From positions 153,850 to 217,849 of the forward strand of contig JBBQFI010000006.1 in assembly GCA_038321775.1 (NCBI GenBank): a stretch of 64,000 nucleotides of DNA, in the 5' to 3' direction. The stretch comes from JBBQFI01 sp038321775 (GTDB lineage: Bacteria; Verrucomicrobiota; Verrucomicrobiia; Chthoniobacterales; UBA10450). The notes beneath the pieces were generated by a model that was not told where the DNA came from, made no database searches, and worked only from the letters and a program-made list of their open reading frames with translations. A program made the position numbers and the translations under genes. Every line of letters starts with the position of its first letter. Within the stretch, counting starts at the first letter, position 1. Positions 42,819 through 52,202 of this stretch are shown one piece after another.

Positions 42819-44393
42819 TTACCCCTCCAACTCAGCCCCGGTGTTTGCATCTGTAATGGTGAATTTTTCCTGATGAAATGCCGGATCACCTCGAAATAGC
42901 AAGCGGCCGGCATAACGACGCTCCATTTCGACGAGCAATTCCTCATCCTCTTCCTTGAGCCGTTTCAGCACCTCCGGATTCACGATCACGCGAAGCTCGT
43001 GCACAGTGTCCTGATATTTCCGCATCACCGCATTGAGCGTGCGGTGCAGTTCGACGCTCGTCGTCATCGGCGTTTTAACCAGGCCACGGCCCTGGCAGTA
43101 CGGGCAGTTTTCGTAAATGGAATCGCTCAAACTTTCCTGCGCGCGCTGGCGCGTCATCTCCATTAATCCGAGCGCCGACAGTGGCAGCACATGCGTTTTC
43201 GCTTTGTCGCGCTTGAGCCGTTCCCGCATCAGGTTGTAAACCATCTGTTGATCCTTGCGGCTCTTCATGTCGATAAAATCGCCGATGATCAGGCCGCCGA
43301 TATTCCGCAAACGCAGTTGCCGCGCGATTTCGTCCGCCGCTTCGAGGTTCGTTTGCAAAATCGTTTTCTCGACATCGCGCCCGCCTTTGTTTCGGCCGGT
43401 GTTCACATCGACGGCGACGAGCGCCTCGGTCTCGTCGATAACAATGTAGCCACCGCACTTCAGCCAGACCTGACGGTGAAACGCGTCATCGATTTGTTTT
43501 TGTACGCCAAAAGTTTCAAAAATCGGCGATGCACCATCGTAGTAATGGATGCGGTTGCGGGCGCGCCGCGAAATCAGTCCGACCATCTCGCTCATGCGCT
43601 CAGACGCTTCGCGGTCATCGACCAGGACCTCGTCAATTTCCTCAGTTAAAAAATCGCGTACGGTGCGTTCGACCAAATCAGGCTCCTCAAAAAGCCGAAC
43701 CGGCGCGGGATCTTCCTTAATTTTTCGCTCGATGCGTGACCATTGTTCGAGCAGGAAACCAAGATCGCGCACAAAATATCTGGCGCGTTGTCCTTCGCCA
43801 ACGGTACGAATGATGACGCCGATGCCGTCTGGAATATCGAGCTGTTGGAGAATTTTTCGCAAGCGAGAGCGCTCCTTGGGATCTTCGATTTTGCGCGAAA
43901 TACCGCTGCGCTCACTAAACGGCATCAAGACCAGATAACGTCCCGCAAAGCTCAAGTTCGTGGTCACGCGCGGGCCTTTCGTTCCAATCGGGCCCTTCGT
44001 CACCTGCACGATCACGTCGGAACCAACCGGATAAATACTCGGAATGTCTTTGGCCGTGATTCGCTTTTTAGGGTGGGATTTTCCGCGGCGATCGATTTCC
44101 TCAATGCCGCTATCGAGCGCGGCGGGAATTGCGTCCCAAAAATGCAGGAACGCATTTTTTTCGAAGCCGATGTCGACGAACATCGCCTTCAAACCCATCT
44201 CAATGTTTTTAACTTTCCCTTTGTAAACGCTGCCGACGATATTGCGCGAGCTGTTGCGCTCGACGCTGTATTCCTCCAGCCGGCCGCCTTCGAGCAAAGC
44301 CACGCGGCGCTCGAGTTTTTCCACGCTCACGACAAGCTTGTTGCCAGTCTTGCGTGATGAAAGTCCTAGAATTTTTCTCACTTTGTCCATCAT
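42819..44393 (-). CDS. rng: Ribonuclease E/G family protein
   Basis: 524 residues, RNase G-like in size. The S1 domain is in NIVGSVYKGKVKNIEMGLKA MFVDIGFEKNAFLH-type sequence, followed by the catalytic core with YIVIDETEALVAVDVNTGRN (metal-binding Asp), GLIIGDFIDM and the zinc-link ENCPYCQGRG. It cuts single-stranded 5'-monophosphorylated RNA in mRNA decay and rRNA maturation. It follows the mre/PBP2 cluster on the same strand by 65 bases, as rng follows mreBCD in many bacteria. Confidence 0.95.
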   Translation of the reverse strand: MMDKVRKILGLSSRKTGNKLVVSVEKLERRVALLEGGRLEEYSVERNSSRNIVGSVYKGKVKNIEMGLKAMFVDIGFEKNAFLHFWDAIPAALDSGIEEIDRRGKSHPKKRITAKDIPSIYPVGSDVIVQVTKGPIGTKGPRVTTNLSFAGRYLVLMPFSERSGISRKIEDPKERSRLRKILQQLDIPDGIGVIIRTVGEGQRARYFVRDLGFLLEQWSRIERKIKEDPAPVRLFEEPDLVERTVRDFLTEEIDEVLVDDREASERMSEMVGLISRRARNRIHYYDGASPIFETFGVQKQIDDAFHRQVWLKCGGYIVIDETEALVAVDVNTGRNKGGRDVEKTILQTNLEAADEIARQLRLRNIGGLIIGDFIDMKSRKDQQMVYNLMRERLKRDKAKTHVLPLSALGLMEMTRQRAQESLSDSIYENCPYCQGRGLVKTPMTTSVELHRTLNAVMRKYQDTVHELRVIVNPEVLKRLKEEDEELLVEMERRYAGRLLFRGDPAFHQEKFTITDANTGAELEG

Positions 44394-44458
44394 AAATTTG
44401 CACTGGGGCTGCGCTCAGATTCGAAATCGATCGTTGGAATTCCATACTGAGACGCGGG

Positions 44459-46741
44459 TTAAAATGGTTTGCGCTGCCGACGATTCGACGACGGTTGTTG
44501 TTGCGGGGGCGGTTGGGCCGGGCGTTTGATCCCGAAAAGTTTCTGGAAAAAATTCCGAGGCGGCTCCGGCGTCGGTGCGACTGGTTTTGCTCGTGCTACC
44601 CGCGGCGCGCGGGCCTGCGAGACTTTGCCTTGCGCATCGGCCTCCGGTTCGACGTCAGGATCTGCTCCAGCCGGCGCCATCTGCGCATCGGCGTTCTGCG
44701 CCGGATCGGCGTTTTCTTCATCGTCACTTCCAACGTTGGGTCCGGCGTCTTTGTAATCAACGGCGGCCACCATCTGAAACGGATTCTGTTTGTGTGCCGG
44801 CGCCATCCACGCCAATTGCGGTTCGAACTTCCCTGCATCCATGGCGAGCGCGCGCTCCATAATGCGATTGGCGATCGGCCCCGCGACGGGTCCGCCGTGC
44901 CCTGAAGCTCCCTGCACCATCACGGCGATGACGTATTTCGGATGGTCGTAGGGGGCGAAGGAGCAGAACCAGGCGACGTTTTCCGGCTTTCCGTTCACCG
45001 TTACCTCCGCGGTGCCAGTCTTGCCTGCCACCTGCACGTCTCCCAGACGTCCGACGCGACCGGTGCCGCCGTCTTCATTCACCACTTTCCAAAGTCCTCG
45101 CCTAACGAGTTCAATTTGTTCGGCGGTAAAATCATTGCGCAGGTCGGCATGAACTTTCGGTGTTTGTGGCACCGCGATTTTGCCATCGTGATCCAACGCC
45201 GGCGTTCCATCCTGATTAAGAACTTTGTCGACGAGGCGCGGATAATAGGAAATCCCACCATTCGCCACCGTCGCGTAAGCCATCGCCATTTGCAGCGGCG
45301 AACAAAGATCGTATCCCTGCCCGATTGAAACGTTCGCCGTGTAAGCCTGCGACCATTTTTCGCGCGGGCTGTGGATCGACATCCACTCCGGTCCCGGCAT
45401 CACGCCGGTTTGTTCGCCCGTAAGATGAACGCCGGATTCTTTTCCCAAGCCTAACATGTCGCCCGTCTTATCGATCGAATCGATGCCCGCCGCATTTCCG
45501 TACTGATAAAAAAATGCGTCGCATGAAACTTTGAGCGCGTCGGCTAAACCAATTGTACCGTGGCCGCCACCCTTGAACCCGATCCAGCAATGGAAATAAT
45601 GGTCGCCGTAGGTCACACCACCGCTGCAATTATACTGCGCTTTACCAAGTTGTCTTCGCAACCCAGCCAGCGCCGTCACGATTTTAAATGTGGATCCCGG
45701 CGGAAATGCGCTGATGGCGCGGTTGATGAGCGGATTAGCCTCGTCTTTGCGCAGCGCTTCCCAATCTTTCGCTTTGATGCTCGGAACAAAAGTATTCGGA
45801 TCGAATGAGGGCACCGACACCATTGCGAGAATGTTGCCGTTATTTGGATCGACCACGACGGCAGCTCCGCGACCAACTGCGCGGATCGCTTCTTCGGCGA
45901 TTGATTGAATGCGCGCATCGAGCGTGAGAAAAACATTCGCGCCTTGCTGCGGCGGTTCCTCGCGCATGACGCCGTCAATCGTGCCTTTGGCATTACGACG
46001 CAAAACACGCTTGCCTGGTTTGCCGCGCAGATATTCATCCATCGTTTTTTCCACGTTGGATTTTCCTTCCACGTCTCCTTGATAAAACGTGTACTGCTTT
46101 GCCTCTTCGCGATTCGTATCGTCCGGCGCGCCGACGTAACCAAGCAGATGCGCACCAAGCGCACCGTAAACGTAGGAACGCACCGGCTTAATCGCGATAT
46201 CTACGCCGGGAAGTCCCACATCATGTTCCGAAAATCTCGCCATCGTCTGAAAGTCGATGTCTTTGATGTAGGAATACGGCACTTCTGTGTTCGTGCGGTA
46301 ATGCCGTTGCAATTGAGCGGCATTGTAATCGCGCGCGAGATGCAAATCGTCGAGACGCGGAACAACTCCGTCGTTCACGATCTTAACGATGTCGGGTTCC
46401 TTGAGATCCTTCGGCATTCCGCTGATCGTGCCGCGATATTCCGTCATCGGTGGCGTGCCGACGCGTTGTCGGTAACCCTTCACCATTTCCGGTAGGTAAA
46501 AATCGACCTCGTAACTCGCGCGGTTTTGCACGAGCGCGATTCCGTTGCGATCACGAATTTCGCCGCGGATAGATGGAATGCGCACGGTTGCTTCGGAACT
46601 TCCGCGAATCTTCGAGGTCCATTCCGGACCGTGCGCGACCTGCACAAGCCAAAGTTTGAAAACGATCGCGCCAAGACCCAGCAACATCACCAACGCGAGA
46701 GCCTGAATGCGCAATCGCGGATTCAATCGTCGACGGTTCAT
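44459..46741 (-). CDS. mrdA: Penicillin-binding protein 2 (peptidoglycan transpeptidase)
   Basis: 760 residues from the ATG at 46741, which overlaps the mreD stop (ATGA). One N-terminal transmembrane helix (ALALVMLLGLGAIVFKLWLV) leads into the dimerisation domain (RGEIRDRNGIALVQNRASYE). The transpeptidase domain has the nucleophile PGSTFKIVT near residue 348, SCDAFFYQYG (SxN-like) and KTGTAEV near 573. A C-terminal Ala/Pro/Glu-rich tail of about 100 residues with polybasic end is longer than in E. coli (633 residues). It crosslinks side-wall peptidoglycan with MreBCD; rodA is not in the window. Confidence 0.94.
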   Translation of the reverse strand: MNRRRLNPRLRIQALALVMLLGLGAIVFKLWLVQVAHGPEWTSKIRGSSEATVRIPSIRGEIRDRNGIALVQNRASYEVDFYLPEMVKGYRQRVGTPPMTEYRGTISGMPKDLKEPDIVKIVNDGVVPRLDDLHLARDYNAAQLQRHYRTNTEVPYSYIKDIDFQTMARFSEHDVGLPGVDIAIKPVRSYVYGALGAHLLGYVGAPDDTNREEAKQYTFYQGDVEGKSNVEKTMDEYLRGKPGKRVLRRNAKGTIDGVMREEPPQQGANVFLTLDARIQSIAEEAIRAVGRGAAVVVDPNNGNILAMVSVPSFDPNTFVPSIKAKDWEALRKDEANPLINRAISAFPPGSTFKIVTALAGLRRQLGKAQYNCSGGVTYGDHYFHCWIGFKGGGHGTIGLADALKVSCDAFFYQYGNAAGIDSIDKTGDMLGLGKESGVHLTGEQTGVMPGPEWMSIHSPREKWSQAYTANVSIGQGYDLCSPLQMAMAYATVANGGISYYPRLVDKVLNQDGTPALDHDGKIAVPQTPKVHADLRNDFTAEQIELVRRGLWKVVNEDGGTGRVGRLGDVQVAGKTGTAEVTVNGKPENVAWFCSFAPYDHPKYVIAVMVQGASGHGGPVAGPIANRIMERALAMDAGKFEPQLAWMAPAHKQNPFQMVAAVDYKDAGPNVGSDDEENADPAQNADAQMAPAGADPDVEPEADAQGKVSQARAPRVARAKPVAPTPEPPRNFFQKLFGIKRPAQPPPQQQPSSNRRQRKPF

Positions 46742-47277
46742 TCGTATCCCTCCTCTGGAAGATAAGGCGAAGCGGTGGCGCGTCCCAGCCAATGGAGCAT
46801 CCAGAAAACGAGCGGCGCCATTAACATCGCGATCAAGCCCGGGCCGCCGATTTGCCACCAAACTTCTTTGGTGAAGAAAATCGAACCGCGGCGAAAACTA
46901 ATCATTAGATATTGCACGAGCAGAATTACCGACGTGCAAACGCCGCTCAAAATACAGTGAACTTCCCAGCGCCCTCGCTCAAATAAAGGCCGCAGCCCAT
47001 GCATGATTCCGGCGAGCACAGCGTAAAGAATGATCGACCATCCGAAGGCGATTTCAACCCTCGCATCGATGACCTGGATGGTGAGCGCATCGAGCAACAG
47101 GCCAGCCCAGAAAGCGAGCGCGAGAACCAGCCATAACGGCAGCGCCATTGCGCCATAAAAAACAATCACCGGCACGATATAAATGTGGGCGCCGTACATC
47201 CAATCCAATGCGGGCAGGAACAACTCGACGACCTGCGCCACGAGGACGAGAAAAAGCATCAGGAAAAAGAAAATCAT
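46738..47277 (-). CDS. mreD: Rod shape-determining protein MreD
   Basis: 179 residues with five to six transmembrane helices (FFFLMLFLVLVAQVVELFL, YIVPVIVFYGAMALPLWLVL, LAFWAGLLLDALT and others). Sequence identity to well-known MreD is low, but the position between mreC and PBP2, with 4-base overlaps at both ends, makes the call safe. It is an inner-membrane part of the elongasome. Confidence 0.88.
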   Translation of the reverse strand: MIFFFLMLFLVLVAQVVELFLPALDWMYGAHIYIVPVIVFYGAMALPLWLVLALAFWAGLLLDALTIQVIDARVEIAFGWSIILYAVLAGIMHGLRPLFERGRWEVHCILSGVCTSVILLVQYLMISFRRGSIFFTKEVWWQIGGPGLIAMLMAPLVFWMLHWLGRATASPYLPEEGYE

Positions 47278-48077
47278 TTGTGCCCGGTGACCACGAAGAC
47301 GTCTTCCAAACGCGAGAAATCAACAGCCGGCGTCAAGCGCGCCTGACCATCGAGCTCGCGCACATGAAAGTTTTGCACGCTGCCGATGAGCAATCCGGAT
47401 GGAAAAACCCCACCCACACCGGACGTATAGGTTTTTTGGCCCGGTTTGAGATCGGCTTGCTTCGAAAGAAAATTAAGATTCAGCATCGGAGCGATTGCAC
47501 CGGCGACTCTTTCACCCGTCACGATTCCCTGCTCGCGCGTGCCTTCCACCGTCGCAGCAACGCGGCAATTTTCATCGGATACCAAAAGCACAACGGAAAT
47601 ATTTGAACTGACCGTGGTCGTCTTGCCGACCAAACCCTCGTCCGTCAGTACAGGCATATCCGGTTCGACTTTATCATCGTGCCCGCGATTAATCGTGACG
47701 GTGCGCCACCACGTCGCGGAGTCACGCGTGATGATTTGCGCCGGCACCAATTTGAATTCTGAACGCTGCCGATAATTGAGCGCGTGGCGCAAGCGGTTCA
47801 CCTCGCGCTCGACATCGCGCAAAGCTTCGTTCGTGGCGCGGAGTGATCGATTCTCCACATGGAGATCGGCATTCTCGTGTTCCAGTTGTTCGAGCGATTT
47901 TAAACCGCTTCGCACCGACGTAATTTGTTTTTCTAAACCGGAACCGCTTTTTAGGAACGGCGAGATCAATTGATAGAATCCGCCTTGCAGCTTGCGTGTG
48001 CTGTCCGCGCCAAAGCTAAGGAGATAGCCGACGGCGAGCAGGAAAATGACGAGCGCGGTGATGCTGGTCCGGCTCAT
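47274..48077 (-). CDS. mreC: Rod shape-determining protein MreC
   Basis: 267 residues. One N-terminal transmembrane helix (SITALVIFLLAVGYLLSFG) is followed by a coiled coil (about residues 55-105, ENADLHVENRSLRATNEALR). The beta-barrel domain holds AQIITRDSATWWRTVTINRG, PVLTDEGLVGKTTTV and the GEVTSGVGGVFPSG-like TYTSGVGGVFPSGLLIG. It is a periplasmic scaffold that binds PBP2 and links it to MreB. Its stop overlaps mreD. Confidence 0.94.
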   Translation of the reverse strand: MSRTSITALVIFLLAVGYLLSFGADSTRKLQGGFYQLISPFLKSGSGLEKQITSVRSGLKSLEQLEHENADLHVENRSLRATNEALRDVEREVNRLRHALNYRQRSEFKLVPAQIITRDSATWWRTVTINRGHDDKVEPDMPVLTDEGLVGKTTTVSSNISVVLLVSDENCRVAATVEGTREQGIVTGERVAGAIAPMLNLNFLSKQADLKPGQKTYTSGVGGVFPSGLLIGSVQNFHVRELDGQARLTPAVDFSRLEDVFVVTGHK

Positions 48078-48131
48078 CGCAATTTCGGATTACGAATCTC
48101 TCGGCCGTCCGATTTCAGTATCGCGCTTCCG

Positions 48132-49169
48132 TTAACGCCACTGGCGATCCGAAGAAGCCACTTGACGTAAAAATTTAATTTCATTGAGGCATTTGCCCGT
48201 TCCTTCCGCGACCGCGCTGAGCGGATCTTCCGCGACATGGACAGGCAAACCGGTCTCCTCGCTCAAAAGTTTATCGAACCCGCGCAACAATGCACCGCCA
48301 CCGGCGAGCACCAATCCACGATCCACCAAATCGGCTGACAATTCAGGAGGACAACGCTCAAGCGTGATCCGGACTGAATCGACGATGGTGGAAATCGGTT
48401 CGAGCAACGCTTCGCGCACTTCCTGTGATGTGACCAAGAGCGTCTTCGGCAGGCCCGCGACGAGATCGCGGCCTTTCACTTCCATGCTCGTTTCCTTTTC
48501 CGTCGGATAAGCCGAGCCGATTTTAATTTTAATATCTTCCGCCGTCCGCTCGCCAATCATCAAGTTGTAAGCGCGCTTCATGTATTGCACGATCGCTTCA
48601 TCGAGTTCGTCACCGGCCACGCGTACGCTTCGGCTGAAAACAATTCCTGAGAGCGAAATCAGCGCGACTTCCGTCGTGCCACCGCCGATATCAATGATCA
48701 TGTTTCCTGCCGGATCCTGCACGGGCAGCCCGACACCGATCGCCGCCGCCATTGGCTCTTCGATTAAATAAACTTCTCGCGCGCCCGCATGCGTCGCCGA
48801 TTCACGCACAGCGCGTTTTTCCACTTCGGTAATTCCAGAAGGAACCGCAATGACCACCCGCGGTCTCGCGCGCACGCGGCGTCCGTGCACCTTCGCGATG
48901 AAATGCCGCAGCATCGCTTCGGTCACTTCAAAATCCGCGATGACGCCATCCTTGAGCGGACGAACCGCGACAATGTTCGACGGTGTGCGGCCGAGCATGC
49001 GCTTGGCTTCGTCGCCGACGGCGAGTACTCGCGAAGTTCCGGCCTGCACTGCGACCACCGAAGGTTCGCGCAGCACGATGCCCTGATCTTTTACGTAGAC
49101 CAGCGTATTCGCGGTCCCGAGGTCGATGCCGATGTCGCTGGATAACCAGCCGAAAAGTCCGTCAAACAT
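48132..49169 (-). CDS. mreB: Rod shape-determining protein MreB (bacterial actin)
   Basis: 345 residues from the ATG at 49169 (MFDGLFGWLSSDIGIDLGTA). Actin-fold phosphate loops are DIGIDLGTANTLVY and IDIGGGTTEVALISL; the interdomain region has VVIAVPSGITEVEKRAVRES, and VLAGGGALLRGFDKLL closes the nucleotide site. It forms membrane-bound filaments that guide cell wall synthesis. First gene of the mreB-mreC-mreD-PBP2-rng series, all on the minus strand. Confidence 0.97.
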   Translation of the reverse strand: MFDGLFGWLSSDIGIDLGTANTLVYVKDQGIVLREPSVVAVQAGTSRVLAVGDEAKRMLGRTPSNIVAVRPLKDGVIADFEVTEAMLRHFIAKVHGRRVRARPRVVIAVPSGITEVEKRAVRESATHAGAREVYLIEEPMAAAIGVGLPVQDPAGNMIIDIGGGTTEVALISLSGIVFSRSVRVAGDELDEAIVQYMKRAYNLMIGERTAEDIKIKIGSAYPTEKETSMEVKGRDLVAGLPKTLLVTSQEVREALLEPISTIVDSVRITLERCPPELSADLVDRGLVLAGGGALLRGFDKLLSEETGLPVHVAEDPLSAVAEGTGKCLNEIKFLRQVASSDRQWR

Positions 49170-49317
49170 GAAAAATTTTCCTGTTAATTGCGCGTTCCAG
49201 TCCAACGGAAGCGCACCTCATTCTAGCTCATAGCAGCATTCGTGCGCTGCAAGCGCGATTCGACCGGCTGAAGTCGCTAACAAGTAGGAACGGACGCAGT
49301 TCTCGTCAAGTGCCACC

Positions 49318-49350
49318 TTCGATGTTGGACGCGGAGCGTTCGATGTTGGA
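49318..49350. repeat. Short direct repeat TTCGATGTTGGA upstream of rpe
   Basis: TTCGATGTTGGA occurs at 49318-49329 and again at 49339-49350, a 21-nt period, directly before the rpe start. It may be a fragment of a tandem intergenic repeat. No function assigned. Confidence 0.6.
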
Positions 49351-49361
49351 TGTTCGCGCGC

Positions 49362-50021
49362 ATGGCAAAAATTCTTGTCGCCCCGTCCATCCTCGCCGCT
49401 GATTTTTCCCGGCTCGGCGAAGAAACACAACGTGTCGAAGCAGCCGGGGCCGATTGGATTCACCTCGACATCATGGATGGTCATTTTGTCGACAATATTT
49501 CTTTTGGACCCGCGGTGGTCGCGACCGTGCGCAAGCTCACGAAACTTCCTCTCGATGTGCATCTCATGATCGAACATCCCGATCACTACGCGCCGCGCTT
49601 TGCCGAAGCAGGCGCGAATTCGATCACGGTTCACGTCGAGCCGGAGGCGAAACACGATGTCGCGAAAACATTGCGCGCCATTCGCGATGCCGGATGTCGT
49701 GCCGGTTTATCGCTAAATCCGGCGACGCCGTTTGCAGCAATCGAAGATTACCTAACGAGTATCGATTTGCTGCTCGTCATGACGGTTCACCCTGGTTTTG
49801 GCGGTCAGGCGTTCCGACCGGAAATGATGGACAAAGTGAAACGGGCGAGAAACTGGCAACGCATTCAAAATGCCGCGCTCGATATTGAAGTCGATGGCGG
49901 CATCAACGCGGAGACAGCGAGGCTGTCGATCGCAAACGGCGCCAATGTCCTCGTTGCCGGAACATCAATCTTCCGCGCTCCAGATTACCGAGCTGCAATC
50001 GCGAGTCTTCGCGGCGCCTAA
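49362..50021 (+). CDS. rpe: Ribulose-phosphate 3-epimerase
   Basis: 219 residues from the ATG at 49362. The TIM-barrel shows LVAPSILAADFSRLGEE, the metal His/Asp in HLDIMDGHFVDNISFGP and DVHLMIEHP, VMTVHPGFGGQAF and IEVDGGINAETA. It interconverts ribulose-5-phosphate and xylulose-5-phosphate in the pentose phosphate pathway. The TAA stop is formed by a CCTAACGA word (50017-50024), and another copy lies at 49751. It converges on gspE with 7 bases between stops. Confidence 0.96.
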   Translation: MAKILVAPSILAADFSRLGEETQRVEAAGADWIHLDIMDGHFVDNISFGPAVVATVRKLTKLPLDVHLMIEHPDHYAPRFAEAGANSITVHVEPEAKHDVAKTLRAIRDAGCRAGLSLNPATPFAAIEDYLTSIDLLLVMTVHPGFGGQAFRPEMMDKVKRARNWQRIQNAALDIEVDGGINAETARLSIANGANVLVAGTSIFRAPDYRAAIASLRGA

Positions 50022-50028
50022 CGAGCAA

Positions 50029-51771
50029 TTATTGCACGACCGCCATTTGCGGTTCGGCGACGGGTTCTGTTTCCGCCATGATTTCGTCAGTTTGCGTGAC
50101 GCGCACCACTTCTTCCACCGTGGTAATTCCTTGCGCCACGCGACGCCAGCCATCCTGTCGCAGCGTCATCATCCCGTCGAGAATCGCGCGCTGTTTAAGT
50201 TCTGAGCCTGTCGCCTTGCGAATAACGAGTCGCCGCAATGGCTCAGTTACGACGCAGATTTCATAAATCGCGGTGCGTCCTCGATAGCCGGTTTGCCGGC
50301 AACTATCGCAACCCTGACCGCGGAAATATTTAAAGTCGGGCGAAACAATCGCGCCGATTTCATTTAAATAATCGACCGGATAACCGACGGGCGCTTTGCA
50401 TTCGTTACAAATCGTTCGCACCAATCTCTGCGCGATAAACGCCTTCACCACCGAGGCCAGCAGGAACGGTTCGACGTCCATATCGAGCAAGCGCGTGATG
50501 CCACCGACGGCATCGTTCGTGTGCAGCGTGCTGAAAACAAGGTGACCAGTCATGGCCGCGCGAATGGAAATATCAGCCGTCTCGATGTCGCGAATTTCTC
50601 CGACCATGACGACATTCGGATCCTGTCGCAAAATGTGGCGCAAACCTTTCGCGAATGTGAGATCGATTTCCGGTTTCACATCGATCTGCGAAACACCGGG
50701 CAATCGATATTCCACCGGTTCCTCGATCGTGATGATGCGGCGCTGGACCGAATTGATGCTGCTGAGAAAACAATAAAGCGAAGTCGATTTGCCACAGCCG
50801 GTCGGGCCCGTGATAAGAATAATTCCGTTAGGCTGCGCCAGAAGAGTGCGCACGACTCGTTCCTGTCTCTCGCTGAGATCGAGGCGATCAAAACCAAACT
50901 GTTGCTCGGTGCGCGTGAGCAAGCGCAGACTGATTGACTCGCCGTTCACCGTCGGAATGGTCGAAACGCGCACGTCGATGTTCTGTTCGTTCGATTGCAA
51001 ATTGATGCGGCCATCCTGCGGCAAACGCCGTTCCGCGATGTCCATGTGCGCCATGACTTTCAATCGCGAAATGATGGCCGATTGGAGCACGCGCAATTGC
51101 GGCGGCACCGCGACCTCATGCAGAATGCCGTCGATGCGATAACGAATACGAAGATCGTTTTCCAGCGGCTCGACGTGAATATCGGTCGCGCGTTCAACGA
51201 TGGCTTCGCGAATGATTTGATTGACGAACTTCACCACCGACGCTTCCGGATCATCCGCATTGAGGTCGGTGCTCGCCTCGACATCCTGCAATCCTTCGAA
51301 CGAACGGTTCGTTTTTAGAATTTCATCGAACGTTTCCGCGCCCACGCCGTAGAGCGTTTTCATCGCCCGCAAAATTTGTCCGCGCGGAACAAGGACCCAC
51401 TCTGCCGGTTTTTTTAGAAGCTGCGACGCGAGCTGGCGGCCGACGGAATTGAACAAATCGTAGGTCGCGAGCACGATTGAATTTTCCTTCGCTTCGATCG
51501 GCAAAATGTGATGTTGAAAAACAAAACGGCTCGGCAGTAACGAAAGCGTCGGGCGATCGATGGTCTTGGCGTCGATCGAGTAGACCGGAACATTGAAATG
51601 ATTTCCGATGGCGGTGAGAAACCGCTGTTCATCGACTTTTCCGGAATCCAGCACGTGGCTCGTCCACGAACCGCTATTCAAATGCGTCGCGAGCTGGAGC
51701 GCTTCGTCGTGCGAAGACACACCGCTCGCCAAAAGAATATCCACCAGCGATTGGCTAGCCGCGGAGTTCAT
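50029..51771 (-). CDS. gspE: Type II secretion / type IV pilus ATPase (GspE/PilB family)
   Basis: 580 residues. The N-terminal MshEN-like domain (about 1-150) precedes the ATPase core with Walker A GPTGCGKSTS near residue 322, the Asp box IITIEEPVEYRLPGVSQI, Walker B DPNVVMVGEIRD and the His box GHLVFSTLHTNDA. The zinc motif is CNECKAP...GCDSCRQTGY. It powers assembly of a pseudopilus or pilus from the cytosolic face. It lies downstream of a peptidoglycan-binding protein and a secretin on the same strand. Whether it serves secretion, pili or DNA uptake is open. Confidence 0.93.
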   Translation of the reverse strand: MNSAASQSLVDILLASGVSSHDEALQLATHLNSGSWTSHVLDSGKVDEQRFLTAIGNHFNVPVYSIDAKTIDRPTLSLLPSRFVFQHHILPIEAKENSIVLATYDLFNSVGRQLASQLLKKPAEWVLVPRGQILRAMKTLYGVGAETFDEILKTNRSFEGLQDVEASTDLNADDPEASVVKFVNQIIREAIVERATDIHVEPLENDLRIRYRIDGILHEVAVPPQLRVLQSAIISRLKVMAHMDIAERRLPQDGRINLQSNEQNIDVRVSTIPTVNGESISLRLLTRTEQQFGFDRLDLSERQERVVRTLLAQPNGIILITGPTGCGKSTSLYCFLSSINSVQRRIITIEEPVEYRLPGVSQIDVKPEIDLTFAKGLRHILRQDPNVVMVGEIRDIETADISIRAAMTGHLVFSTLHTNDAVGGITRLLDMDVEPFLLASVVKAFIAQRLVRTICNECKAPVGYPVDYLNEIGAIVSPDFKYFRGQGCDSCRQTGYRGRTAIYEICVVTEPLRRLVIRKATGSELKQRAILDGMMTLRQDGWRRVAQGITTVEEVVRVTQTDEIMAETEPVAEPQMAVVQ

Positions 51772-51785
51772 AGCTGCAGCATCCG

Positions 51786-52190
51786 CTATGGCAAAAACAA
51801 CGCTCGGCGCACTGGAATCGTCAACGTTCCCGTGACGCGCATTGAATAATTTTTCTGCAACCGTGCGATTGCGTCGCCAACCGCAGCCGTAAAATTTCCA
51901 TCAATCGGACCGCAATAATAACCGAGACGGCGCAACGAAACTTGCAACGCGCCCACGTAAGCGGGCTGCAATATCAAAGCGTTGCCAGATTGAAAATAAT
52001 ACAGCGGACGCCAAACGTAGCGCGACTCGAAATCCGCTGAATTCAACGAGGCGCTTTGATGCAATTTCCCGTACTCGTCACGCGCTGCGAGTGGATCCGT
52101 CGAGTGAAACAATGGATCATCGATAGCGAATGCAGAAACTGCGCAAGCGCCCATCAATAAATTAATCGTTAGGCTTTGAATTCGTTTCAT
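51786..52190 (-). CDS. Secreted peptidoglycan-binding domain protein
   Basis: 134 residues from the ATG at 52190. A signal peptide (KRIQSLTINLLMGACAVSAFA) is followed by about 60 residues without a known domain and a C-terminal peptidoglycan-binding domain of the PF01471 type (ALQVSLRRLGYYCGPIDGNF, DAIARLQKNYSM, GTL). It is flanked by gspE (15 bases) and gspD (12 bases), so it is part of the same operon and may anchor the secretin machine to the cell wall. Confidence 0.8.
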   Translation of the reverse strand: MKRIQSLTINLLMGACAVSAFAIDDPLFHSTDPLAARDEYGKLHQSASLNSADFESRYVWRPLYYFQSGNALILQPAYVGALQVSLRRLGYYCGPIDGNFTAAVGDAIARLQKNYSMRVTGTLTIPVRRALFLP

Positions 52191-52202
52191 GAAAAGCATC
52201 GG